Positions 26,117 through 34,467 of a stretch of 48,918 bases of DNA are shown one piece after another. The notes under the pieces are model-generated. The model had not been told where the DNA came from, searched no databases, and saw nothing but the letters and a program-made list of their open reading frames with translations. The stretch is from CAZNNH01 sp964574335 (GTDB lineage Bacteria > Acidobacteriota > Vicinamibacteria > Fen-336): the NCBI GenBank assembly GCA_964574335.1, contig CAZNNH010000032.1, forward strand, positions 1 through 48,918, read 5' to 3'. The translations under genes were made by a program, and so were the position numbers. Position 1 is the first letter of the stretch, and each line of letters begins with the position of its first letter.

Positions 26117-27592
26117 CTACTGCAGCTTCCAGCGAATCCCGGCCTCGCGGGCGATCCGCTTGGCGACGGCTCTGCCGGTCATCAACCCCGCGGGCAGCCC
26201 TCCGCCCGGCGAGAGCCACTGACCGACCATGTAGAAGCCCCCGAGCCCGGGGAGCACACAAGGGAGCGGCTTGATGCCTGTGGCCGGCGTGTAGAGCCAA
26301 CCCTCCATGCTTCCCTTCCAGTTGCCCGTGTAGCGGATGATGGTGGCGGGGGTGGCGACGTCCACGACCTGCACCTTGCCTCGAGCTCTCGGGAAGCGGC
26401 CCTCGAACACGGCGATGACCGCGGCGGCCAGACGCTCCTTCTCGGCCTCGTAGCGGGCCCTGTCGGTCTCGCGCAGCCCCAACCAGTACTCGTGGTTGTG
26501 CGTGGTCAGGAGGCAGGTGACCGCGGTCTGGCCCGCCGGAGCGAAGGTCGGGTCGAAGTGGAAGATGCGGAAGTTGATCGCGTTGGTGGTGGTCTCGGGA
26601 TCGACCCGAACCCCCTCTTCGCGGAAGAGCATGAGAGCCCCGGGCTCCCCGCGCAGGTCCGCGTCAACTCCGAGCGAGACCATGGCGTAGGAAGGGAAGG
26701 GCTCGTAGGTCTCGTAGATCTTCCGGATCCGGGCGTCCAGGAACCGCCCCTCGAGCATCTCGAAGATGGTGGCGTGGCCGTCGGCCGCCGACACCACGAC
26801 GTCCGCCCGAAACTCCTCACCACCCTGCAGAGCGACGCCCACGGCCCTTCCCTGCTCGACCAGGATCCGCTCGACCCGAGCGCCGAAGCGGATGCGGCCG
26901 CCGATCTTTCGGTAGCTTTCCTCGATGAGGCCGATCATCCGGAGCGAACCGCCGACCGGGTACCCGGCGTTCCCGCGCGCCATCCAGGCCAGAGAGAACA
27001 CGATGGCCAGCAGCGAGAGCTGGCTGATTCCGCCCGCGAAGAACTCCCGCAGGACGGGGGTCGTGAATCTCCGCGAGTAGTCCGCCAGGCTGAGCTTGCC
27101 GAACTTCAACAGCATCGGCAGGTAGGGAGCGAGACGCAGGTAGGCACCGAGGTTCCCAAGGAAGCCGTCGCCCTCGGGGAGACGAAGCCTGGCGACCTTG
27201 CGGATGAGCGCGACCAGCTCCCTGATGGCAGCGGCATCCTGCGGCGCCTTCGCCAGCAGCTCGGCCTCCAGGCGGTCAGGATCGCGGTAGATGGTGATCC
27301 GCTCCGGTCCGCGCTCGACCACCTGGAAGACCGGATCGTCGAAGAACTCGAGCTGGTCGATGTCGAAGACTTCCTTCCAGCGGGCGTTGAGATCGCCGCC
27401 GGTCTTCGATCCGACCAGCCAGTGGATGCAGTTCTCGAAGGTGAAGCCGCCCTTTCTCCAGGCGGTGGCCAGGCCTCCGGAGATCGTGTGCATCTCCAGG
27501 ATCTCGGTGTCGAGGCCCAGCCGTCGCAGGTAGACGCCGGTGCACAGCCCGGCGATCCCTCCGCCGACGATGATGACCTTCTTGTCAGCCAT
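26117..27592 (-). CDS. CrtI-like FAD-dependent oxidoreductase (phytoene desaturase / retinol saturase family)
   Basis: 491 residues. ATG 27592 has GGGAGG upstream and places the dinucleotide-binding motif VIIVGGGIAGLCTGVYLRRLG near the N-terminus. Family features: GGLATAWRKGGFTFENCIHW, the long insert with substrate-side helices, DVVVSAADGHATIFEML, and the C-terminal FAD motif GGFYMVGQWLSPGGGLPAGLMTGR. Enzymes of this family desaturate, saturate or isomerise isoprenoids or other long polyene and lipid substrates. No carotenoid genes (crtB, crtE) are in the window, so the substrate is open. Confidence 0.87.
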   Translation of the reverse strand: MADKKVIIVGGGIAGLCTGVYLRRLGLDTEILEMHTISGGLATAWRKGGFTFENCIHWLVGSKTGGDLNARWKEVFDIDQLEFFDDPVFQVVERGPERITIYRDPDRLEAELLAKAPQDAAAIRELVALIRKVARLRLPEGDGFLGNLGAYLRLAPYLPMLLKFGKLSLADYSRRFTTPVLREFFAGGISQLSLLAIVFSLAWMARGNAGYPVGGSLRMIGLIEESYRKIGGRIRFGARVERILVEQGRAVGVALQGGEEFRADVVVSAADGHATIFEMLEGRFLDARIRKIYETYEPFPSYAMVSLGVDADLRGEPGALMLFREEGVRVDPETTTNAINFRIFHFDPTFAPAGQTAVTCLLTTHNHEYWLGLRETDRARYEAEKERLAAAVIAVFEGRFPRARGKVQVVDVATPATIIRYTGNWKGSMEGWLYTPATGIKPLPCVLPGLGGFYMVGQWLSPGGGLPAGLMTGRAVAKRIAREAGIRWKLQ

Positions 27593-28401
27593 TCCGGCCT
27601 CCCTCGCTTGCCGAACCATGCTCTTCTCGCGATCGCTTCGCCAAGCGCACCCTCGCAGGCTCCCTGCCGGCTCGGTTGACGCGGCGCGGCCTTCCGCACT
27701 CCTCAGTCGCTCGGTGCCGCCTCACTCACGGGTCGCCCCGGGACGCCGCTGCGGATTGGCAGATGCAGGTTCTTGTTCGGCCGCTCGTTCAACAACACAG
27801 TCCCGTCACTCTTCCCGCTGTCGCTGGGCGCGATGGTACGGCCGACAGTACACGTCGAGCAGCGGCGTTCAGGGTGTCGGTGTCGACATAGCCAGCGTTC
27901 ACGTCGCCCGCTACACCGAGGCTTACCTGGGGTGTCACGGCACCTAGGCCGCGTAGCACGCTGTACTGGAGCTCGCCCGCCGGATCAGCGGAGTTGGTGG
28001 CGGCAGGTGGCCACAGGCACCTACGGACAGAAGGGCTCCCATGAACAGGACGGCGTGGAGTCTGGCTTGAAGTGGCATCACGTCACGCTCTAGCTGCAGC
28101 CGGCCCAACACTATTGTAGAGTCGGGCGCGCGGGCGCAAGCCGGCTTGGAACAGCGCGTTTTGGGGCATGCCGTGAAACGCGACGGGTGCCATGCCTCTA
28201 CGCAGTCCGATAGTGGTAGCGCAAGGCGCGGTCTCTAGCGTCATGAGGCGACTCGCTGGGGCTACGAACGCCGTGCGTCCCGAGCGAGCGCGAGCCCGAA
28301 CCAAGCAAGGGTCGGAACGTCACGGGTGGCCGAGTGGTGCGACACCGGTTGACATCCGAGCCGCCGTCGTATCTCCTGGCCTCCGTCGGAGGTGACGAGT
28401 C
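27593..28401. other. About 0.8 kb without a recognisable gene
   Basis: Short ORFs on both strands do not resemble known proteins and lack ribosome sites. No tRNA-like fold, IS end or repeat was apparent. TTGACA occurs at 28349-28354 with TATCTC 15 bp further on, a poor spacing for a promoter of the xylanase gene. The region may hold decayed genes, regulatory RNA or spacer DNA. Confidence 0.5.
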
Positions 28402-29628
28402 TTGCGAAGGGTCTTCAAGTGGACGCTCCGGGTCGTCGTCGCGCTGGCGGCGATCCTCACCGCCTTCCTGGTGATCACGGCCTTCACGGCACCCGGCCGC
28501 TACGGCCTCGAAGGCGCGGCCGAACGGGCGGAGGCCTGGAAGAAGGCCACCCCGCTGCGCGAGCTGGCCGACCGGGTCGGGGTGCGGTTCGGGTCGGCGG
28601 TGATGGTGCGGGACATCCGGAACGATCCCGCGTACGTGCCGGTGCTGGTGCGCGAGTTCAACTCGGTGACGCCCTTCGTGGAGATGAAGTGGGGGACGCT
28701 GCACCCCGAGCCGGACCGCTACGACTTCGACCAGGCCGACGAGCTGGTGGCCCTGGCCGAGGCCCACCACATGCGCGTGCGGGGACACACCCTGGTCTAC
28801 GGGCAGTGCGTCGACCCGCCCAACCCCGAGTACCTGTTGCAGGCGACCGACCCCACGGCGGTGCGCACCCTGATGGCCGAGCACATCGCCACCGTGGCCG
28901 GCCGCTACGCCGGACGCGTCGACACCTGGGACGTCGTCAACGAGCCGCTGCGCGCCTTTGGGGACTTCTCGGAGAACGACGGCCTCTCTCAGCACGTCTT
29001 CTCGAAGGTGCTGGGGCCCGGCTACATCGCCGAGGCCCTGCGCCTGGCCCGAAAGGCCGACCCCAACGCCCGGCTGTTCCTCAACGAGTTCGGCGTGCTG
29101 CTGCCGGGCCCCAAGCAGGACCGCTACTTCCGCCTGGCCAAAAAGCTGCTGGACGAGGGCGCGCCCCTCGACGGCCTGGGCTTCCAGGGCCACGTGGTGC
29201 CCCTGTTCAGCGGCAGGAGGCCGACCCGGGAGGAGGTCGCGGCCACCCTGCGGCGCTTCGCCGACCTCGGCCTGACCGTGGAGATCACCGAGCTGAACGT
29301 CTTCACCCGCACGCTGCGCGACGTCTTCCGCCTCGGCCTCTCCTACGACGAGCCGGCCGAGCTGGCGCGCCAGGCCGACACCTACGCGGCCGTCACCCAG
29401 GGCTGCCTCGACCTCCCGGCGTGCCAGGGCGTCACGTTGTGGACGTTCGCCGACCGCTACCCCACCACCATCGAGACCATGACCCACCTCGAGGACATCC
29501 CCCTGATCTTCGACGACGACTACCGCGCGAAGCCGGCCGCCTTCGCGCTGGCACGCACCCTGGCCGCGGCCACGCCTCGGGTCCCGAAGACGGAGACCGC
29601 CGAGCAGGAGGAGGCACCATCCGAGTAG
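28402..29628 (+). CDS. GH10 endo-1,4-beta-xylanase
   Basis: 408 residues from TTG 28402, with GGAGGTGAC spaced eight bases upstream. An N-terminal hydrophobic helix (WTLRVVVALAAILTAFLVITAF) is a signal peptide or anchor. The (beta/alpha)8 GH10 domain shows VTPFVEMKWGTLHPEPDRYDF, RGHTLVYGQ, acid/base Glu in WDVVNEPL, and nucleophile Glu in VEITELNV, then GVTLWTFADRYP. It cleaves internal xylan linkages, outside the cytoplasmic membrane. It starts a plus-strand run, but 46 bp separate it from the next operon. Confidence 0.93.
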   Translation: MRRVFKWTLRVVVALAAILTAFLVITAFTAPGRYGLEGAAERAEAWKKATPLRELADRVGVRFGSAVMVRDIRNDPAYVPVLVREFNSVTPFVEMKWGTLHPEPDRYDFDQADELVALAEAHHMRVRGHTLVYGQCVDPPNPEYLLQATDPTAVRTLMAEHIATVAGRYAGRVDTWDVVNEPLRAFGDFSENDGLSQHVFSKVLGPGYIAEALRLARKADPNARLFLNEFGVLLPGPKQDRYFRLAKKLLDEGAPLDGLGFQGHVVPLFSGRRPTREEVAATLRRFADLGLTVEITELNVFTRTLRDVFRLGLSYDEPAELARQADTYAAVTQGCLDLPACQGVTLWTFADRYPTTIETMTHLEDIPLIFDDDYRAKPAAFALARTLAAATPRVPKTETAEQEEAPSE

Positions 29629-29674
29629 CGGCTACCGCCGCCACCGGAGCCCACGCCGCCATGCAAGGGCCCGC

Positions 29675-30568
29675 ATGAGGACGTACCTGGACTGCATCCC
29701 GTGCTTCCTACGTCAGGCCCTGGACGCCGCCCGCCTGGTGTCGTCCGACCCGGCGCTTCACGAGCGCCTCCTCCGCGACGTGCTGCGCTGGACCGCAGGG
29801 ATGGAGCTGTCGCAGCCGCCCCCGGTCATGGGCCAGCGCATCCACCGCCAGCTCCGCGCCCTGACCGGCGAGGAGGATCCGTACCGCGGCGCCAAGCAGG
29901 AGCAGAACCGGATGGCCCTGGCGCTGCTGGCCGAGCTTCGGGACCGGATCGTGGCCGCCCCGGATCGGCTGGAGATGGCGGTCCGCCTGGCGGTCGCCGG
30001 CAACGTGATCGACATGGGGGCGAACGGAACGGTGGCCGAGGCCGACGTGCGCGCCGCCCTGGAGCGGGCGCTCGCCGAGCCCCTGGTCGGGGGCCTGGAC
30101 GGCTTCCGTCGCCGGGCCGCACGGGCCCGCAACATCCTCTACCTCGCCGACAACGCCGGCGAGATCGTCTTCGACCGGGTGCTGATCGAAGCGCTGCGGC
30201 CGGCGCGGGTGACGGTGGCGGTGCGTGGCGCGCCGGTCCTCAATGACGCGACCCGTGAAGACGCCCGGGTGGCGGGCCTGTCGGACGTCGCCGAGGTGAT
30301 CGACAACGGCTCCGACGCGCCGGGGACGCTCCTCGCCGACTGCGGCGAGGAGTTCCGCCGCCAATTCGCCGCCGCCGACATGCTGGTGGCCAAGGGGCAG
30401 GGGAACTACGAGACCCTCAACCAGGGGGCTCGCGAGGTCTTCTTCCTCTTCAAGGCCAAGTGCCCGGTGATCGCCGAGCGCGCCGGGGTGCCCCTCGGCG
30501 CCCACGTCGTGGTGCGCCATCTCCCCACCGACGGCGGCGAGACCGGCGTCCTGGACCCACGTCCATGA
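29675..30568 (+). CDS. DUF89 family (damage-control phosphatase-like) protein
   Basis: 297 residues. MRTYLDCIPCFLRQALDAAR is the characteristic N-terminus with two cysteines (C7, C10). ILYLADNAGEIVFDRVLIEAL contains the conserved Asp-Asn metal site, and VLNDATREDARVAGL and LVAKGQGNYETL are further DUF89 signatures. DUF89 proteins are metal-dependent phosphatases acting on damaged or harmful phosphometabolites. It is the first gene of an operon: its stop overlaps the radical SAM start as ATGA (30565-30568). Confidence 0.9.
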   Translation: MRTYLDCIPCFLRQALDAARLVSSDPALHERLLRDVLRWTAGMELSQPPPVMGQRIHRQLRALTGEEDPYRGAKQEQNRMALALLAELRDRIVAAPDRLEMAVRLAVAGNVIDMGANGTVAEADVRAALERALAEPLVGGLDGFRRRAARARNILYLADNAGEIVFDRVLIEALRPARVTVAVRGAPVLNDATREDARVAGLSDVAEVIDNGSDAPGTLLADCGEEFRRQFAAADMLVAKGQGNYETLNQGAREVFFLFKAKCPVIAERAGVPLGAHVVVRHLPTDGGETGVLDPRP

Positions 30569-31551
30569 GCACGCCGAGCGAGAGCCTTACCTTCGGCCCG
30601 GTGCCGTCGCGACGGCTGGGGCGGAGCGTGGGCATCAACAACATCCCGGCCAAGGTGTGCTCCTACTCCTGCGTCTACTGTCAGGTGGGGCGCACCCTCA
30701 CGCTGCAGGTCGAGCGCCGGCCCTTCCACGACCCCGAGGTGCTGCTGGACGCGGTGCGCCGGCGGACCGAAGAGGCCCGGCGTGAGGGTGCGGCCGTCGA
30801 CTTCCTCACCTTCGTCCCCGACGGCGAGCCGAGCCTCGACATCCACCTGGGCCGGGCCATCCGTCTGCTGCGGACCCTGGGCTTTCCGGTGGGCGTGATC
30901 ACCAACGGCTCGCTGATCTGGCGGCCCGACGTGCGGGAGGACTTGAGGTTGGCCGACTGGGTCTCGCTGAAGATGGATGCCGTGAGTGAGGTGGCCTGGC
31001 GGCGGGTCGACCGGCCGCATCGGTCGCTGGACCTGGAGGCCATCCTCGAGGGGGCGCTGGCCTTCGCCGCCGCCTTCCCGGGGAAGCTGGTGACCGAGAC
31101 CATGCTCGTGCACCAGGAAGGCGAAAGCGACGAGCAGGTTCGTGAGACCGCCGACTTCCTGGCCCGGCTGCAGCCGGCCATCGCCTATCTCTCCGTCCCC
31201 ACGCGCCCGCCCGCCGAGGCGGGGATCCACGGGCCCGACGCGGACCGCCTCAACCGGGCCTTCCAGATCTTCCGCTCCCGGCTGCCGGCCGTCGAGTACC
31301 TGATCGGCTACGAAGGGGACGCCTTCGCCAGCACCGGCCAGATCGAGCAGGACCTGCTCGCCATCACCGCCGTCCACCCGATGCGCCGCCAGGCGGTCGA
31401 GAAGATGCTGGCCGATGCCGGTGCGGCCTGGTCGCTGGTGGAGACGTTGCTGGCTCGAGGCGAGCTGCTGGCCTCGGAGCACGACGGACACACGTTCTAC
31501 CTGCGGCGGTTCAGGCGGTCGCGGGAAGGTGAGATGGGGGCTGGAAGGTGA
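30565..31551 (+). CDS. Radical SAM protein (COG0731-like)
   Basis: 328 residues. FGPVPSRRLGRSVGINNIP leads to the 4Fe-4S motif CSYSCVYC, CxxxCxxC, then QVGRT; FVPDGEPSLDIHLG and GVITNGSLIW are typical of the COG0731 group, related to wyosine-base enzymes by sequence but mostly uncharacterised in bacteria. The last ~80 residues form a separate helical domain (HPMRRQAVEKMLADAG). Overlaps both neighbours by four bases (ATGA before, GTGA after), so the three products are made together. Reaction unknown. Confidence 0.9.
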   Translation: MSTPSESLTFGPVPSRRLGRSVGINNIPAKVCSYSCVYCQVGRTLTLQVERRPFHDPEVLLDAVRRRTEEARREGAAVDFLTFVPDGEPSLDIHLGRAIRLLRTLGFPVGVITNGSLIWRPDVREDLRLADWVSLKMDAVSEVAWRRVDRPHRSLDLEAILEGALAFAAAFPGKLVTETMLVHQEGESDEQVRETADFLARLQPAIAYLSVPTRPPAEAGIHGPDADRLNRAFQIFRSRLPAVEYLIGYEGDAFASTGQIEQDLLAITAVHPMRRQAVEKMLADAGAAWSLVETLLARGELLASEHDGHTFYLRRFRRSREGEMGAGR

Positions 31552-32306
31552 CGATCCTCGAGGACCTGATCGCCAGCCTGGACGCGACCGGAACGCGGGT
31601 GGGTGCCGTGTGCGCCGGGGCGCGCCTGACCGCCGTGACCACGCGCCACACCGGTCTGGCCGCGACCTGCCGCCCGGACCTCTCCCAGGACGACCGACCC
31701 GCGCCCACCGTCCAGGAGGCTGGCGCGCTGCTGGACAAGAGCGGCGCCGAGCTGGCCGGCTATGCCCTGTCCGAGGACACGCTGAGCGCGTCGCTGGGTC
31801 TGGCCACGATCAACTCGCTGCTCGACGTCGACACCTCGGCCTGCAGCGAGCGGGGGGCGTTCGAGATCCTGGCGGCGCGGGGGCGGGGCCGTGACGTGGC
31901 GGTGGTGGGCCACTTTCCCTTCGTGAGCCGGCTGCGCCCGCTGACCCGGAACCTGTGGGTCCTCGAGAAGCGGCCCCAGCCCGGCGACCTCCCCGCCAGC
32001 GAGGCCTCCCGGATCCTCCCCGGCTGCGCGGTCGTCTGCATCAGCGGCACCACCCTCATCAACCACACGCTCGAGGGGCTGCTCGAGCTGTGCCGGGACA
32101 GCTACGTGGTCCTGACCGGACCGACGTCGCCGCTGTCGCCGGTCCTCTTCGACCACGGCGTCGACGTCATCTGTGGGACCCGAGTGGTCGACGGCGAGGC
32201 GGTGCACCACCTGGTGAGCCAGGGGGCCGGCTTCCGGCAGGTCCACGGCCCGGCCGTTCGCCTGCTGGCCCTGGCTCGAGACCCGGCCGACCTGAACGTC
32301 TGCTAG
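31548..32306 (+). CDS. DUF4213/DUF364 (putative heavy-metal chelation) domain protein
   Basis: 252 residues from GTG 31548. The N-terminal enolase-like subdomain resembles DUF4213 (VGAVCAGARLTAVTT, TINSLLDVD). The Rossmann-like C-terminal part resembles DUF364 (VAVVGHFPFVSRLRP, LWVLEKRPQPGDLP, VVCISGTTLINHTLEGLLELC, VVLTGPTSPLSPVLFDHGVDVICGTRVVD). The family is annotated as putative metal chelation, but no reaction is established. Third gene of the DUF89/radical SAM unit. It ends three bases from the convergent GH51 gene. Confidence 0.85.
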   Translation: MTILEDLIASLDATGTRVGAVCAGARLTAVTTRHTGLAATCRPDLSQDDRPAPTVQEAGALLDKSGAELAGYALSEDTLSASLGLATINSLLDVDTSACSERGAFEILAARGRGRDVAVVGHFPFVSRLRPLTRNLWVLEKRPQPGDLPASEASRILPGCAVVCISGTTLINHTLEGLLELCRDSYVVLTGPTSPLSPVLFDHGVDVICGTRVVDGEAVHHLVSQGAGFRQVHGPAVRLLALARDPADLNVC

Positions 32307-32309
32307 GCC

Positions 32310-34442
32310 CTACCTCAGGTCGAGCTGATACACCGTCATGCTGGCCGGGGGGAGGCGAATCCGACCCGGCGCCTCTGGCAACGTGCTCTCCGCCACGGTC
32401 GCCGGCGGACCGCTGAAACGGCCCCAGCCCGATCCCGCCGGCGTCTCTCCGGCCGGCGCCGTGAGCTGGTAGACCTTCGTGGGCCGGTTCGCCTCCACGC
32501 CCGCCAGCTTCAGCTCGCACTCCTGCGGCTCCTCGGTGGGATTGATCACCGAGAGGGCCAGGCTCTTCCGGTCGGCGCCAAGCGCCGCGAAGACGTCGAG
32601 GGGGTAGGTCGGGCTGCCGGACGGGTGGGCCGAGGTGTCGATCCCGACCGTCCCCTTGGTGGGAAGCTGCGGCGAGTCACCGCCGACGGCGACCGGCAGC
32701 GCCCCGGCGAAGTGGTCGTGGAGCAGCTTCATCACCTGGCCTTCCAAACGCAGCCCGACGGCCTCCCCGCCGGAGTCGTAGGCCAGCGTGCGCATGCCGC
32801 CGGTGGCGACAGCCAGGCCCACCCTGTCCGAGTGGCGGAAGAACTCGTGGTAGACGAGGGCGTTGGTCAGCGGGTTCAACATCGGGTGGTTGGCGGGCGG
32901 AGGCCCATCCCCGAGCCCTCGGTTCCTCGGAGACCACTCGTCGAAGGCGAACTGGATCTTCTTGTCCTTCAGGCCGGGGAATCGTTTCAGGTACTCCTGC
33001 CAGGCCTCGAACTTGAACTGCACCCGGTTCGAGAGCCGCCGCACCTTGAGCGCCATCGGCTCGTCGGACTCGACGAACGCCGGTTTGACCGGATCGATCA
33101 CCAGGTTGGGGTAGCCGTAGAAGTGCTCGCCCAGGAAGTCGATGTGGTCGGCCGAGGTCTCGAGCAGGGCCCCGGTCCAGTCCTGGCTCGAGCCGAAGGC
33201 GAACGGCAGCGGCTCGTTCACCTCCTCGCGTTCCGGGAAGGTGCCGAGCTGCCGGTTCTCGATGTAGCACCAGGAGGCCTCTTCGGGCGTGGCGCCGGAG
33301 GCGATCACCTGGATGGCGGGATCGACCCGACGCATGGCCTCGACCACCATGTTGTGCTTCTGCGGGTACTGCCGGATCGACATGTGGCCCCACTGCCAGG
33401 GTCCGTACATCTCGTTGCCGATCCCCCAGATCTTCACGCCGTAGGGCTCGGGATGCCCGTTCTCCGCGCGCCGCCGGCCGAGGCGCGTCGAGGCGGGACC
33501 GTTCACGTACTCGACCTCCTCGGCCGCCGAGTGAGCGTCGCCGAGCCCCGAGCTCACGGCCAGGTACGGCGTGGCGCCGACGAGGTGGCAGAAGGCCAGG
33601 AACTCGTCGATGCCCATGTCGTTGGTCTCCATCCCGCTCCAGGCCAGCTCGCGCCGCGGCGGACGCCGGTCGCGGTCGCCGATCCCGTCGCGCCAGTCGT
33701 AGGCGGAGACGAAGTTCCCGCCCGGCCAGCGGGCGATCTCGATCCCCAGCTCCCTCAGGTAGCGGACGGTCGACGCCTTGAAGCCCCAGACGTTGTCGGC
33801 GGGCATCAGGGAAACGACCCCCACCTGGAACGTGCCGGCGCCGGTCCCGACGATCTCGAATCGGCCCTCGCTGGTGTCCGCCTGAGCCGTGAATCTCAAC
33901 GGTAGCTTGGTGTAGCGACGGGTCAGCGCGGGGACCTCGATCGTCTGGCGGTCGCTGGCACCCGGGCCCCAGACCAGACGGATCCTGACCTGGGCGCCCG
34001 GGCTGCCGGCGAGCGCCACGTGGCCGGTGTAGGCCCGGCCGGCGCGCAGCGCCAGTCCCGACTGGCTGATCCCGTGGGCGGACGCCGCCTCCAGCCGGAC
34101 GAGCGGGCTCCACTCGCCCACGTAGGCGTCGGCCTTGTCCATGACCACGGCCTCGTCGGGACCCACCGGCACCCAACGCCGGCGTGGCCACCGTCGGAAG
34201 AAGCCGCTGGTGGGTGGGGCTTCCGGCTTCGACGTGATCTCGTAGAAGAACTTGCGATCGGCCAGCATCTCGGCCCAGACCCCGGTGGTGGCCGGCTCCA
34301 TGAAGCCGCCGAAAACCAGGGGCGTGATGGCCGGCCCGGTACGGGTGGCGTCGATGCGGACCGCCACCGGCTGCGCGGCAGCCGTTCCGGCGAGAAAGAC
34401 AATCAACACGAACGGCCCGACCCACTGCCGAGAACGAATCAT
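32310..34442 (-). CDS. Secreted GH51-type alpha-L-arabinofuranosidase
   Basis: 710 residues with a clear signal peptide (WVGPFVLIVFLAGTAAA). ITPLVFGGFMEPATTGVWAEMLADRKF is the GH51-like opening, followed by a carbohydrate-binding beta insert. The barrel has RWPGGNFVSAYDWRDGIG, acid/base Glu in WGIGNEMYG, and nucleophile Glu in QFAFDEWSPRNRG. The C-terminal domain (HPSGSPTYPLDVFAALGADRKSLALSVINPTEEPQ) is the usual beta-sandwich. It releases arabinose side chains from arabinoxylan or arabinan, consistent with the xylanase nearby. The GH9 gene is 25 bp upstream on the same strand, so the two are probably co-transcribed. Confidence 0.92.
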   Translation of the reverse strand: MIRSRQWVGPFVLIVFLAGTAAAQPVAVRIDATRTGPAITPLVFGGFMEPATTGVWAEMLADRKFFYEITSKPEAPPTSGFFRRWPRRRWVPVGPDEAVVMDKADAYVGEWSPLVRLEAASAHGISQSGLALRAGRAYTGHVALAGSPGAQVRIRLVWGPGASDRQTIEVPALTRRYTKLPLRFTAQADTSEGRFEIVGTGAGTFQVGVVSLMPADNVWGFKASTVRYLRELGIEIARWPGGNFVSAYDWRDGIGDRDRRPPRRELAWSGMETNDMGIDEFLAFCHLVGATPYLAVSSGLGDAHSAAEEVEYVNGPASTRLGRRRAENGHPEPYGVKIWGIGNEMYGPWQWGHMSIRQYPQKHNMVVEAMRRVDPAIQVIASGATPEEASWCYIENRQLGTFPEREEVNEPLPFAFGSSQDWTGALLETSADHIDFLGEHFYGYPNLVIDPVKPAFVESDEPMALKVRRLSNRVQFKFEAWQEYLKRFPGLKDKKIQFAFDEWSPRNRGLGDGPPPANHPMLNPLTNALVYHEFFRHSDRVGLAVATGGMRTLAYDSGGEAVGLRLEGQVMKLLHDHFAGALPVAVGGDSPQLPTKGTVGIDTSAHPSGSPTYPLDVFAALGADRKSLALSVINPTEEPQECELKLAGVEANRPTKVYQLTAPAGETPAGSGWGRFSGPPATVAESTLPEAPGRIRLPPASMTVYQLDLR

Positions 34443-34467
34443 GTGTGTCCTCCGATCGCCTGCTGGC

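Noticed and set aside
28100..28180. Integron attC-like site
   Set aside because: GCCCAAC resembles one core site, but no matching GTTRRRY partner exists at the right place and no cassette genes surround it.
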